Positions 34,212-42,628 of a DNA stretch of 64,000 bases are shown in pieces. The translations under genes were made by a program, and so were the position numbers. This stretch comes from Streptomyces huiliensis (lineage in GTDB: Bacteria > Actinomycetota > Actinomycetes > Streptomycetales > Streptomycetaceae), in NCBI RefSeq assembly GCF_020037025.1, contig NZ_JAIQLH010000002.1, positions 1 to 64,000 of the forward strand. The letters run 5' to 3'. The first letter of the stretch is position 1, and each line of letters begins with the position of its first letter. Below the pieces are notes generated by a model, which saw only the letters and a program-made list of their open reading frames with translations, had not been told where the DNA came from and ran no database searches.

Positions 34212-35666
34212 CTAATCCGTGGCGTGGCGCTTGGGCAGCAAGAGCATGAGGGCCCACATCGCCAGCAGGGCTGCGATCACGTACCAGAGGGTTCCGGTGA
34301 ACGCGGCGGTGACGGTGGTGCCATGACTGCCGGCCGGGGAGTGGGCGAAGAACACCACGGAGGTCAATGCCGTGCCCAAAGCGATGCCGAGCTGGGTCGA
34401 GGTGTTGAACAGCCCGGACGCGGAGCCGGCGTGGTCGAGGCCCACCTGACGTAGCGTCATGTCGGCCAGTGCCGCTCCGATCATGCCGAGACCGAGGCCG
34501 ACCAGCAGCATCGGCGCAACCGTCGACACCAGGGACAGGCCGGTGTTCTGTTCTGTGATCAGCCACGCGTAACCGCCCAGGGCGGCAGCGGCCAACAGTG
34601 CGCCGGCCTGAGGGGCGCGCCTGCCGTGCCGGCCGGCCAGACTCATCGCCAGCCACGCCCCGGCCATCTCACCCAGCGACGCCGCCGCGAAACCCGCCGC
34701 CGCCTGCCGGGGGGAGAGCCCGAGCCCGTCCTGCATGAACAGGGTCCACGCCAGGAAGAACACTCCGGACAGCAGACCGAAGACGAGCTGCGCGGACAGC
34801 CCTGCGGCGAACGCCCTGCGCTTGAACAACGCCAGGACGACGAGCGGGTCGCGGCCCCGTGCGGTTCTGGCCCGCTGCTGGACCACGAAGACCATCAGGG
34901 TCAGGAATCCCCCGGCCATCATGAGGAAGGTCCAGACGGGCCACTGGTGTGCCCCGCCGGCAGTGAGCGGGTAGGCGATCAGCAGCAGGCCCAAGCCGGC
35001 CAGGAGCATGCCCGCGAGGTCCGGGCGCCGGGTGGCGAGGTCACGGGATTCGGGCAGGTGCCGCAGGCCGAGGAGCACGGCCGCCAGGCCGATGGGCACA
35101 TTGATCAGGAAGATCGGGCGCCATCCGAGGCCGAAGACGTCGGCGCTGGTGAGTACGCCGCCCAGGACCGGTCCGGCGACGCTGCCCAGCGACATGACGG
35201 TGCCGTAGAGGCTGAACGCCTTGGCACGGGAGCCTTCGTCGAAGGTCACGTGCAGCGTGGCCAGGGCCTGGGGAATCATGACCGCCGCGGCACCGCCCTG
35301 GACGAAGCGGGCGGCGATCAGCACGGCGGGTGTGCCGGCCAGGCCGCAGAGCAGCGACGCCGCGGTGAAGACGCCGGTCCCCAGGAGGAAGAGCCGCTTG
35401 CGGCCGTGGAGATCGCCGAGCCGGCCGCCAGTGATCAGCCCAATGGCGAAGGTCAGTGCGTAGGCGGCGTGAACCCACTGCACCGCGGTGCCCGAGGCAC
35501 CGGTGTCGTGCTGAATGGCGGGGAGGGCCGTATAGACGACGGAGCCGTCGAGAGCGTTCATCAGCTCCGCGACCAGGACGACAACCAGCATGACGGTGCG
35601 ACCACCGCCTGGCCGGCCGCCGGCGGGGGCGGAGCGGGAGAGGAGGGATTGGGTGTCAGCGGACAC
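34212..35666 (-). CDS. DHA2-family MFS drug exporter 2
   Basis: A 484-residue 14-segment exporter, paralogous to the one at 30854-32302 over its full length (first helix LVVVLVAELMNALDGSVVYTALPAIQ, motif A GGRLGDLHGRKRLF, end region HATD). The GTG at 35666 follows AGGAAC. The two copies differ at many positions, so the duplication is old or the genes were acquired separately. The long shared 5' leader argues that both are controlled by a similar mechanism. Substrate unknown. Confidence 0.92.
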   Translation of the reverse strand: MSADTQSLLSRSAPAGGRPGGGRTVMLVVVLVAELMNALDGSVVYTALPAIQHDTGASGTAVQWVHAAYALTFAIGLITGGRLGDLHGRKRLFLLGTGVFTAASLLCGLAGTPAVLIAARFVQGGAAAVMIPQALATLHVTFDEGSRAKAFSLYGTVMSLGSVAGPVLGGVLTSADVFGLGWRPIFLINVPIGLAAVLLGLRHLPESRDLATRRPDLAGMLLAGLGLLLIAYPLTAGGAHQWPVWTFLMMAGGFLTLMVFVVQQRARTARGRDPLVVLALFKRRAFAAGLSAQLVFGLLSGVFFLAWTLFMQDGLGLSPRQAAAGFAAASLGEMAGAWLAMSLAGRHGRRAPQAGALLAAAALGGYAWLITEQNTGLSLVSTVAPMLLVGLGLGMIGAALADMTLRQVGLDHAGSASGLFNTSTQLGIALGTALTSVVFFAHSPAGSHGTTVTAAFTGTLWYVIAALLAMWALMLLLPKRHATD

Positions 35667-35880
35667 GACACAGTTCCTGTTCTGGCGGACAGAAAGGGGA
35701 AAGGGGCAGGCCAGGCATGCCCGTCCCGCTTACTGCGCGGCGACAGGAAAATCGGGTACGGCAACGCCCAGGCCGAAGGGCAGACCTCTGCTGAGAGGCG
35801 ACCGCGCGCTGCTGCACAGAACAGGGGGTCAAGCCTCACGGCAAGCGGTTCTCAGGCCTGGGAGATAGGTCATCACCTCG
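35667..35880 (-). promoter_or_regulatory. Conserved leader of DHA2 exporter 2
   Basis: The 26-bp block at 35855-35880 matches 32510-32535 at 25 positions. Here the reading frame after the GAGGTGATG gives a complete 14-codon peptide, M-T-Y-L-P-G-L-R-T-A-C-R-E-A, ending at a TGA. A GGCATGCC palindrome lies further down, as in the other leader. Such short peptides upstream of exporters can control translation by ribosome stalling, but no stall has been shown. Confidence 0.5.
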
Positions 35881-36127
35881 TGACATATACGAACGGAGCG
35901 GACAGCTCCACGAGCGGCCCCAGGCTACGTTCCTGATCGCGAGGTCAGCAATCGGATTCCGCCCCGGAGGCTCCCGCCCGGGGCCGGATCATGGCCCCCC
36001 TGCACTCCATGGGAGGCCCTCGCCACGGGACCCCCACCAGGGAATTCCTCACCTCCGCAGCGGATTTCGGGGGCCTCGTACAGTCCCGAACCACGCTACG
36101 GCTACGGGGACGCCGCCCGGACGCAGC

Positions 36128-36164
36128 CGTGCTGTCTGCACGCCCACGTCGTGCAGACAGCACG
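36128..36164. other. 15-bp perfect palindrome in a gene-poor gap
   Basis: CGTGCTGTCTGCACG (36128-36142) and its complement (36150-36164) flank a 7-base loop. It may be a terminator or a regulator site; no gene borders it closely. The gap 35881-36839 otherwise shows only a relic sequence and the cold-shock gene's promoter. Confidence 0.6.
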
Positions 36165-36388
36165 AGCACTCCTCATCGCTTGACAACATGCCGGGCCACT
36201 GTGCGGGTCGGGGCCCCGCCAGAGCTCCCTCGCTCGCATCCCACCCGATCAGAACAGGCGCACAATCTCCCGCTACCTGGCGATCCCTCGGTACCCAAGC
36301 CGTCAATCCCGAGGCTCTGGACGACTTCTTCGCCCGCTTCGAGTTCCCGGCGCCGGATAAGCACGCCGTCGTCTACGCCGGCGACGTC

Positions 36389-36469
36389 GAGATCGCCCCC
36401 GGCTCGGCGACGGTGGTCGCCGACCATCCGGCCCTGCCCGGAGCGGTACCCGACCCGGGAACGATGTGA
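36389..36469 (+). pseudogene. Relic matching the PTH2 gene 3' end
   Basis: Bases 36389-36432 are identical over 44 bp to 30576-30619, inside the PTH2-type hydrolase gene, and encode [16 protein letters not shown] in frame. The upstream reading ([20 protein letters not shown]) does not resemble the hydrolase. No start codon with a ribosome site and no complete domain are present, so I treat it as a fragment. Confidence 0.55.
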
Positions 36470-36790
36470 CCCGCGTCACGACGAGCGGTCTCGACGTGTC
36501 CGCCCACCGCGCCGTCCCCCGGCGACAGGGGCAGCGGTGCACACCTCCCGTCGGCAGCAATCACAGGGGGCGCGGACGCCTCGGGGCAGAAAAGGCCCCG
36601 CCCACGGGGGCCGATATCTGTTCCCGCGACAAGAGAAAATTGGCGCGAGGCATGTCGAATATTCGTCGACCCCCGACCGGAGCATAATTATCGACCGTGC
36701 AAGGCCGGTCGCACCGTGCTACCTTCGAAGCAGTTGCAGGTGTGGTTGCCAGAAGGTTCATTTCCTACGGGGTAATCATCACGGCGACAC

Positions 36791-36813
36791 GGAATTCACG
36801 CAGTGTGAATTCC
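36791..36813 (+). promoter_or_regulatory. Hairpin in the cold-shock gene leader
   Basis: GGAATTCAC (36791-36799) pairs perfectly with GTGAATTCC (36805-36813) around GCAGT. It lies 27 bp before the start codon and ahead of the GAGGAGAATG ribosome region, as expected for temperature-sensitive structure in cold-shock mRNA leaders. The gap is relatively A/T-rich. Confidence 0.5.
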
Positions 36814-36839
36814 CGACACCGTCTCCCGAGGAGAATGAC

Positions 36840-37043
36840 ATGGCCAGTGGCACCGTGAAGTGGTTCAACGCCGAAAAGGGCTTCGGCTTCATCGAGCAGG
36901 ACGGCGGCGGCGCCGACGTCTTCGCCCACTACTCGAACATCAGCGCCCAGGGCTTCCGCGAGCTGCTGGAGGGCCAGAAGGTGACGTTCGACATCGCGCA
37001 GGGCCAGAAGGGCCCGACGGCCGAGAACATCGTTCTCGCCTGA
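36840..37043 (+). CDS. Cold-shock protein, CspA family
   Basis: A 67-residue single-domain protein that binds single-stranded nucleic acid and melts RNA structure. RNP1 is KGFGFIEQ and RNP2 is DVFAHYSNI; the opening [16 protein letters not shown] is typical of actinobacterial Csp. The start follows CGAGGAGAATGAC. A strong terminator lies just downstream. It leads a cold-shock-type locus with a DEAD-box helicase gene next. Confidence 0.96.
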   Translation: MASGTVKWFNAEKGFGFIEQDGGGADVFAHYSNISAQGFRELLEGQKVTFDIAQGQKGPTAENIVLA

Positions 37044-37066
37044 CACCGGCGCCGACGTACTCCGCA

Positions 37067-37101
37067 GCCGGGGCCCGCACCATTGGGGTGCGGGCCCCGG
37101 C
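37067..37101 (+). terminator. Terminator after the cold-shock gene
   Basis: A perfect 15-bp stem (37067-37081 with 37087-37101) with a 5-base loop is followed by TCGCCGTTTTTC. It should end most csp transcripts before the helicase gene. Confidence 0.9.
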
Positions 37102-37269
37102 TCGCCGTTTTTCAGGGCGCGCGGCGGAACGATCCGCCGCATATCCGACCGGTGACACGTTCCACCGGTCCGACCCGGCATTTCACATCCGGCTCGTCTC
37201 TCGAGATTCTCTGCGCGGATCGACTGCTGCGGGAATTCCTTGCCACGTGCCCGTCAAGGAAGGTTCCGC

Positions 37270-38727
37270 ATGAAGCGTTCCCGCCCCACCCATACATTCG
37301 ACCGACCCGGCGGTCCGCGCCGTTCCAAGGCCCCCGGAAATCGACCGGCCGTGCGAGGCGAGTTCGCGCCGCCGAAGACGGTCACACCCGCGCTGCCCGC
37401 CGTCGGGGCGTTCGCCGACCTCGCCATGCCCACAGGGCTGCTGGCCACGCTCGGCCACGAAGGCGTGACCGTACCGTTCCCGATCCAGGCGGCGACCCTG
37501 CCGAACTCCCTGGCCGGCCGTGACGTGCTCGGCCGGGGCCGCACCGGCTCGGGCAAGACTCTCGCCTTCGGCCTCGCCGTACTGGCCCGTACGGCGGGCC
37601 GGCGTGCCGAGCCGCGGCGGCCGCTCGCCCTCGTCCTCGTCCCCACCCGGGAACTCGCCCAGCAGGTCGCCGACGCGCTCGCCCCGTACGCCCGCTCCGT
37701 GGGCCTGCGGCTGACCACCGTCGTGGGCGGGATGTCCGTCGGACGGCAGGCCGGTGCGCTGCGCACCGGGGTCGAGGTGGTCGTCGCGACGCCCGGGCGG
37801 CTCAAGGACCTCATCGACCGGGGCGACTGCCGGCTGGACGACGTCGGCGTCACGGTCCTCGACGAAGCCGACCAGATGACCGACATGGGCTTCATGCCGC
37901 AGGTCACCGCCCTGCTCGACCAGGTGCGTCCCGACGGGCAGCGGATGCTCTTCTCGGCCACTCTGGACCGCAACGTCGACCTGCTGGTCCGCCGCTACCT
38001 GACGGACCCGGTGGTGCACTCCGTCGACCCGTCGGCGGGCGCGGTCACCACGATGGAGCACCACATCCTCCACGTGCACGACGCGGACAAGCACCGGACG
38101 ACCACCGAGATCGCGGCGCGGGACGGCCGGGTGATCATGTTCCTCGACACCAAGCACGCGGTGGACCGGCTGACCCAGCACTTGCTGAGCAGCGGTGTCC
38201 GCGCCGCGGCCCTGCACGGCGGCAAGTCCCAGCCGCAGCGCACGCGGACCCTGGCCCAGTTCAAGAGCGGGCATGTGACGGTACTGGTGGCGACCAACGT
38301 CGCGGCGCGCGGGATCCACGTCGACGACCTCGATCTGGTCGTCAATGTGGATCCGCCCGGCGACCACAAGGACTACCTGCACCGCGGCGGCCGCACGGCC
38401 CGCGCCGGCGAGTCCGGCAGCGTCGTCACCCTGGTGACGCCCGGCCAGCGCCGCGAGATGAGCCGGCTGATGGTCTCGGCGGGCATCACCCCGCGGGTCG
38501 CCCAGGTGCGTTCGGGCGAGGCGGAGCTGAGCCGCATCACCGGCGCCCAGGCCCCTTCCGGTGTCCCGGTCGTCATCACCGCGCCGGACGTGGAACACCG
38601 CCGCGGGCCGTCCTCCTCGTCCCGGGCCCGCCGGGGGCGCCGGGGCCACGCCGGCCAGGGCCGGCCCGTCGGTGAAGCGGGGTCCCGCGGGTCACGGCGG
38701 CGGACCGGCTTCGGCTCGGCCGCGTAG
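37270..38727 (+). CDS. DEAD-box RNA helicase
   Basis: A 485-residue ATP-dependent RNA helicase. Motifs in order: Q-motif FPIQAATLP, Walker A GRGRTGSGKT, PTRELAQQ, TPGRLKDL, DEAD (VLDEADQMTDMGF), SAT (MLFSATLDR), VATNVAARGIHVDD and HRGGRTARAG. The C-terminal ~60 residues are Arg/Gly/Ser-rich, as in cold-shock helicases. The ATG at 37270 follows AAGGAAGG. Association with csp suggests a role in unfolding RNA at low temperature. Confidence 0.95.
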   Translation: MKRSRPTHTFDRPGGPRRSKAPGNRPAVRGEFAPPKTVTPALPAVGAFADLAMPTGLLATLGHEGVTVPFPIQAATLPNSLAGRDVLGRGRTGSGKTLAFGLAVLARTAGRRAEPRRPLALVLVPTRELAQQVADALAPYARSVGLRLTTVVGGMSVGRQAGALRTGVEVVVATPGRLKDLIDRGDCRLDDVGVTVLDEADQMTDMGFMPQVTALLDQVRPDGQRMLFSATLDRNVDLLVRRYLTDPVVHSVDPSAGAVTTMEHHILHVHDADKHRTTTEIAARDGRVIMFLDTKHAVDRLTQHLLSSGVRAAALHGGKSQPQRTRTLAQFKSGHVTVLVATNVAARGIHVDDLDLVVNVDPPGDHKDYLHRGGRTARAGESGSVVTLVTPGQRREMSRLMVSAGITPRVAQVRSGEAELSRITGAQAPSGVPVVITAPDVEHRRGPSSSSRARRGRRGHAGQGRPVGEAGSRGSRRRTGFGSAA

Positions 38728-38778
38728 CACGCTGTGATCACGAGCCCGCCCCTTTCCGCTTCCCACCAGGAGACGCGT

Positions 38779-39126
38779 ATGACACCGTCGCGAACGCAGC
38801 GGCACGGAGTGGACCCCTCCCCCAAGGCCGCGGCCGACGACGGGGACGCGTCCGGACCGCGGGTCCGTGACGACATGACGGTCGAGGTGGCTCTGGCCCT
38901 CATGGCCGGCGCCCGCGTCGATCACCTCGTCCTCTGCGACGGGGACGACCAGAGCACCGGCCTGATCACCCTGGCCCGGCTCGCCGTGCTCCGCGGCAGC
39001 CTCACCTACACGGACCGGCTCCGGCTGCGGGACGTCCTCGCCGGACCGTTCGTCCCGCCCGGCGCCCGGACCGGAGCCGTCGGTGAGCACGGCCGCGCCC
39101 CGGACGTCCTCGCCCTCGCGCGCTGA
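38779..39126 (+). CDS. Small CBS-like protein
   Basis: A 115-residue protein with a region similar to one CBS repeat (DDMTVEVALALMAGARVDHL, then LCDGDDQSTGLITLARLAVLR), which may bind adenine nucleotides. The first ~30 residues are disordered-looking. The start at 38779 follows CAGGAGACG. It lies between the DEAD-box and SCO5918-type genes in a conserved arrangement and is probably in the helicase operon. Function unproven. Confidence 0.7.
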   Translation: MTPSRTQRHGVDPSPKAAADDGDASGPRVRDDMTVEVALALMAGARVDHLVLCDGDDQSTGLITLARLAVLRGSLTYTDRLRLRDVLAGPFVPPGARTGAVGEHGRAPDVLALAR

Positions 39127-39174
39127 TCCCTCACCTCGCGAATCCGCCCGCCCCCCTCTTCCCTGTGAGGCATC

Positions 39175-39492
39175 ATGCGCTGTGTCATCGCCCAATACCC
39201 GTTCGAACTGACCAGGAGCGGGGTGATGGCCTCGATGGAGGGCGTCGCGCCCGAGCTCGTCACGGACGAGTCCGTGACCATCGGCCGCCGCCGCTACCCG
39301 GTCAAGCAAGTGGGCCAGGTCGTCACCCGGCAGGACCGCCGCGACTTCACCAGCGGCGAAGTGGTACGGGCCATGGCCTGCCTCGGCTTCACCTGCCACG
39401 ACCGCCCCGTGTCCGCCGCGCCGCCGAGTGTCCCCACCGCGCTGCGGACCGCGTCGGCGCTGCTCGGAGGCGGCGCCTCCCCGGCGGTGTGA
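39175..39492 (+). CDS. SCO5918-family protein
   Basis: A 105-residue protein that I recognise as the SCO5918 family of Streptomyces, found next to DEAD-box/cold-shock genes. The conserved opening MRCVIAQYPFELTRSGVMAS and the VTIGRRRYPVKQVGQVVTRQ and RDFTSGEVVRAMACLGFTC segments are visible. No known domain or motif of activity is seen. The start at 39175 follows GTGAGGCATC. Confidence 0.82.
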   Translation: MRCVIAQYPFELTRSGVMASMEGVAPELVTDESVTIGRRRYPVKQVGQVVTRQDRRDFTSGEVVRAMACLGFTCHDRPVSAAPPSVPTALRTASALLGGGASPAV

Positions 39493-39524
39493 AGACGGGC
39501 GGGCGACCGCCATCAGAGCCTTGT

Positions 39525-39556
39525 GAGGGCCTGCCGACACGCGTCGGCGGGCCCTC
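39525..39556 (+). terminator. Terminator after the SCO5918-family gene
   Basis: GAGGGCCTGCCGAC pairs with GTCGGCGGGCCCTC (14 positions, one G-U type pair) with a 4-base loop, followed by ACCGCTTTTCG. It closes the helicase/SCO5918 operon. Confidence 0.8.
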
Positions 39557-40102
39557 ACCGCTTTTCGCGGCCCCGACGACCGGACCCGGCACCGTCGCCG
39601 CGGGCCACCGATTGCCTGTCACCCGCGCACGCCAAAATCTGTGTTTGTCAGAGTAGACATTGCCTCCCGGCGTGGTTACTCTTTTTCTCGTCGACACGGT
39701 CAAGAGAGACCCGGCAGACACGAACTGGCGGGTAGCAGTACGCGAAGTTCGCAGGTCGGTGCGGATCCGGAGCTCCGAAGCCAAGCCATCAGCAGAACGG
39801 CGACGGGGCTGGGAACCGCACCGGGCGGCCCGCAGGACGAGGGGCCGCCACCGGCATCACCGAAGCAGTAGCGCAGTACCCGTTTCACCCAGTGTTCGGT
39901 TCACAGCAAGGACGGAGGAGCAGACGCCATCAGGATCGCCCGGCCCGGGAAGTTCTCGGTCCGGGTACCGCAAGACCCCCGATTGGATGGTGGTCCCCGG
40001 TCAAGCAGCCGCGATCCCCGCACCTCTCCCTCCACGGGCCGGGTAGCGGAAACAGAAGGTCGGCAGAGCATTAGGGCCGACAGATGGTGTTGAATTTCCT
40101 TC
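39557..40102 (+). ncRNA. Candidate structured non-coding RNA or long 5' leader
   Basis: This 546-bp gap holds no convincing gene. It shows local stems: GGCGGCCC pairing with GGGCCGCC near 39825-39850, CCCGG with CCGGG near 39938-39966, and GTCGGC with GCCGAC near 40060-40082. It is followed by a perfect palindrome and then the MerR gene. An open plus-strand frame at 39660-40046 has poor codon-position bias. No known riboswitch consensus was recognised. Confidence 0.35.
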
Positions 40103-40134
40103 GGGGCCCTGGTGCCGTACGGCACCAGGGCCCC
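40103..40134 (+). terminator. Perfect 32-base palindrome before the MerR gene
   Basis: GGGGCCCTGGTGCC (40103-40116) and GGCACCAGGGCCCC (40121-40134) pair perfectly around GTAC. It ends 25 bp before the MerR start codon, so it would terminate or attenuate any transcript from the upstream gap. No T-run follows. Confidence 0.6.
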
Positions 40135-40159
40135 TCGACGCGTTGCACTACGAGGTGAC

Positions 40160-40510
40160 ATGACAGCAGACACACCGCTCAGCGACCGCCTGGACGACGA
40201 TGACTATCCCGCGTACACCATGGGCCGGGCCGCCGAGATGCTCGGCACGACCCCCGCATTCCTCCGGGCCATCGGTGAGGCTCGTCTGATCACTCCGCTG
40301 CGCTCGGAGGGCGGACACCGCCGGTACTCCCGCTACCAACTGCGGATCGCCGCCCGCGCCCGCGAACTCGTCGACCGGGGTACCCCGATCGAGGCAGCCT
40401 GCCGCATCGTCATCCTCGAGGACCAGCTTGAGGAAGCCCAGCGCATAAACGCCGAGTACCGCCGCGCCTCGAAGGAGGCATCCGGAGGTTCCGGCCCCGG
40501 TTCGGACTGA
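40160..40510 (+). CDS. MerR family regulator
   Basis: A 116-residue protein with an N-terminal MerR HTH (YTMGRAAEMLGTTPAFLRAIGE, then LITPLRSEGGHRRYSRYQL) and a short C-terminal helix (ILEDQLEEAQRINAEYRRASKEA) suited to dimerisation. There is no ligand-binding domain and no conserved cysteines, so it is the short, ligand-independent type. The ATG at 40160 follows GAGGTGA. Its location after the cold-shock genes is shared by other Streptomyces as far as I recall. Confidence 0.85.
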   Translation: MTADTPLSDRLDDDDYPAYTMGRAAEMLGTTPAFLRAIGEARLITPLRSEGGHRRYSRYQLRIAARARELVDRGTPIEAACRIVILEDQLEEAQRINAEYRRASKEASGGSGPGSD

Positions 40511-40637
40511 CCGCGGGGGCGCGGGGACGCTCGCAGGCCGGAGCCCCCTGGCGGCTGCCGCCCGCCGTCGGCCGCGCCCCCGGCCTGTGGTATCCGAGCT
40601 CCCGGCCGGTGGCGTCCGTGCTCCCGCCGCCCTCACC

Positions 40638-40681
40638 GAGATCGCCCCCGGCTCCGCGACGGTGGTCGCCGACCACCCGGC
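40638..40681 (+). pseudogene. Second relic of the PTH2 gene 3' end
   Basis: The 44 bases differ at two positions from 30576-30619 and encode [16 protein letters not shown]. No start or domain precedes it. It ends in the frame LLRQDPGG and is taken to be a fragment. It lies 4.2 kb from the other relic and 10 kb from the full gene. Confidence 0.5.
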
Positions 40682-41093
40682 GCTGCTAAGGCAGGACCCG
40701 GGCGGTCAGACCCGATGTTCGGCTCCAGCATGCCTACCGGGTGTTCCGCCGCACGCGGGGTTCGGTGACGGTTGTTTTCGACCGCCTGACCGACTCGTGC
40801 GGCCCGGCACGCGGTCCCGGTGGTCCGGCCACACCGGGGCTGCCACGCCCTGACGAAAGCGGCGCCCCTCCTCGTGGCCCCTCCTCGTGGCCCCCTGATC
40901 GCCCGGAAGTCCAGGAACACTCCCCTGCCCCTCCCCCTCGGCTGAGGACATCACGTGTTCTCGTGATTCGTGCGGTCGGCCCGTCCGACTACGTTCACAG
41001 CGAGCAGCGCACCCATCGCGAAGAGCGCCGGCGCGCCCGGGGTGGTGCCGCCGCCACAAGTGCTGGAAGACGGGACTCCAAGGAGGAGGCCAC
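40682..41093. other. Gap before the FAD-oxidoreductase gene
   Basis: No gene is supported here. A 13-bp unit (GCCCCTCCTCGTG) occurs twice in a row near 40865-40892, and ATCACG-TGTTCT-CGTGAT is a small inverted repeat near 40950. The promoter of the FAD oxidoreductase probably lies between 40940 and 41080; GGAGGAGG at 41083-41090 is its ribosome site. Confidence 0.5.
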
Positions 41094-42623
41094 ATGATGG
41101 ACCGCAGGAGCTTCGTGGCGCTGGGCGGGCTCACCGCCGCGGGCGCCCTCGGTGCCGCCCCACTGATGCCGGTGGCGGCCGCCAAGCCCCACGGCTCCCC
41201 CCACAGCGAGCCGGACTGGAACGCACTGCGCCGCAGTGTGGAGGGCACGGTGTTGCTTCCGGACGACGAAGGCTACGAGTTGGCGCACGGCACCTACATC
41301 AAGCGGTACGACGCCATCCGGCCCGCTGCCGTGGTGCAGGCTTCCCGTACCGAAGACATCTCGGAGACGGTGCGGTTCGCGCAGCAGTACGGGGTGCGGG
41401 CCGTCGCACGATCCGGCGGGCACAGCTTCGGCGGCTACTCCACGGGCCCCGGCATCGTCGTGGACCTCTCCCCCATGAACCGGACGACGCTGGCGGACGG
41501 GCTCGTCCATACCCAGGCAGGCACCAAACTGGTCGACCTGCAGCAGACGTTGCTCGCACACGGTGTCACCATCAGCGGCGGCATGTGTCCCACGGTCGGC
41601 ATATCCGGGCTCACCCTGGGCGGCGGCTTCGGCATGGCGGGACGGCGGCACGGCCTCACCTCCGACCGGCTGACCTCGGTCCGAGTGGTGCTGGCCGACG
41701 GACGGATCGTCACCTGCGACCGGAACCGGCACCCCGACCTGTTTTGGGCCTTGCGCGGCGGTGGCTGCGGCAGTTTCGGCTTCGTCAGCGACTTCACCTT
41801 CGAGCCGTTCCGAGCCGACGATCCCACCGTCTTCGAGCTCCATTGGCCCTGGTCCCGGGCGGCCGAGGTGCTGCCCGCCTGGCAGCACTGGGCACCCGAT
41901 GCCCCCGATGACCTAAGCTCGGGCATGTTCGTACGAACTCCGGGCCCGGCGATCGAGCCGCAGCTCTACGCCTTCGGGCAGTGGGCCGGAATCCCGGCCG
42001 AACTGGACCGGCAACTCGACCGCTTCACCGCCCTGGTCGGCCATGAGCCGGTGAAGGTCGTCCGCCGGACCATGTCGTACTGGGCGGCGGTCATGCACTG
42101 GGCGGGCTGTTCGGAGTTCACCGGATCCCAGTGCCATGGCGAGGGCCAGACGCCGGACGGGAAGTTGCCCCGCTTCGAGTACGCGCTCACCAAATCCAGC
42201 TTCTTCGATGACGTGATGACTCCCAAGGCGGTGGAGACGCTCACGCGAGCGTTCACCGCACCGGGGTCGGGCGCCCAGCTTCGCGGGCTGGAGTTCCACG
42301 CCTTCGGCGGCGCGTACAACAGGCCGCAGCCGAACACGACCGCTTTCGTGCACCGCCGTCAACGGTTCCTGCTCCAGTATCTGGCTCAGGTGCCCGTAGA
42401 CGCGCCCGAGGAACACAAGCAGGACGTGACCCGGTGGGCACAGCGACTGCACTCCTCGATGCTGCCCTGGGCCTCAGGCGAGTCCTACCAGAACTACACC
42501 GACCCCGACCTGCGGGACTGGCAGCGGGCCTACTACGGGCGCAACTACGGGCAACTGGCCCGCATCAAGCACCGTTACGACCCGGAGCGGTTCTTCGACT
42601 TCCCCCAGGCCATCGGCCGCTGA
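41094..42623 (+). CDS. Secreted FAD-linked oxidoreductase, berberine-bridge (BBE) type
   Basis: A 509-residue flavoprotein with a Tat-type signal (DRRSFVALGG, then an Ala-rich hydrophobic run ending AAAKP). The FAD-binding PCMH domain has H110 in RSGGHSFGGYS and C165 in GGMCPTVGISGLTLGGGFG, the two residues that bind FAD doubly and covalently in this family. A BBE C-terminal motif is present (SYQNYTD, YYGRNYGQLARIKHRYDPERFF). It oxidises phenols, sugars or C-H/C-N bonds; the substrate here is unknown. It converges on the cluster's minus-strand operon and is likely part of the cluster. Confidence 0.88.
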   Translation: MMDRRSFVALGGLTAAGALGAAPLMPVAAAKPHGSPHSEPDWNALRRSVEGTVLLPDDEGYELAHGTYIKRYDAIRPAAVVQASRTEDISETVRFAQQYGVRAVARSGGHSFGGYSTGPGIVVDLSPMNRTTLADGLVHTQAGTKLVDLQQTLLAHGVTISGGMCPTVGISGLTLGGGFGMAGRRHGLTSDRLTSVRVVLADGRIVTCDRNRHPDLFWALRGGGCGSFGFVSDFTFEPFRADDPTVFELHWPWSRAAEVLPAWQHWAPDAPDDLSSGMFVRTPGPAIEPQLYAFGQWAGIPAELDRQLDRFTALVGHEPVKVVRRTMSYWAAVMHWAGCSEFTGSQCHGEGQTPDGKLPRFEYALTKSSFFDDVMTPKAVETLTRAFTAPGSGAQLRGLEFHAFGGAYNRPQPNTTAFVHRRQRFLLQYLAQVPVDAPEEHKQDVTRWAQRLHSSMLPWASGESYQNYTDPDLRDWQRAYYGRNYGQLARIKHRYDPERFFDFPQAIGR

Positions 42624-42628
42624 ACCAC

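Noticed and set aside
39660..40046. A 128-residue plus-strand frame in the gap before the MerR gene
   Set aside because: It starts with TTG, lacks codon-position bias, and contains the stem-forming segments; an RNA is a better reading.
39557..40134. Match of the gap to c-di-AMP (ydaO), cobalamin, TPP or RNase P RNA
   Set aside because: None of the conserved cores of these RNAs could be found by eye.
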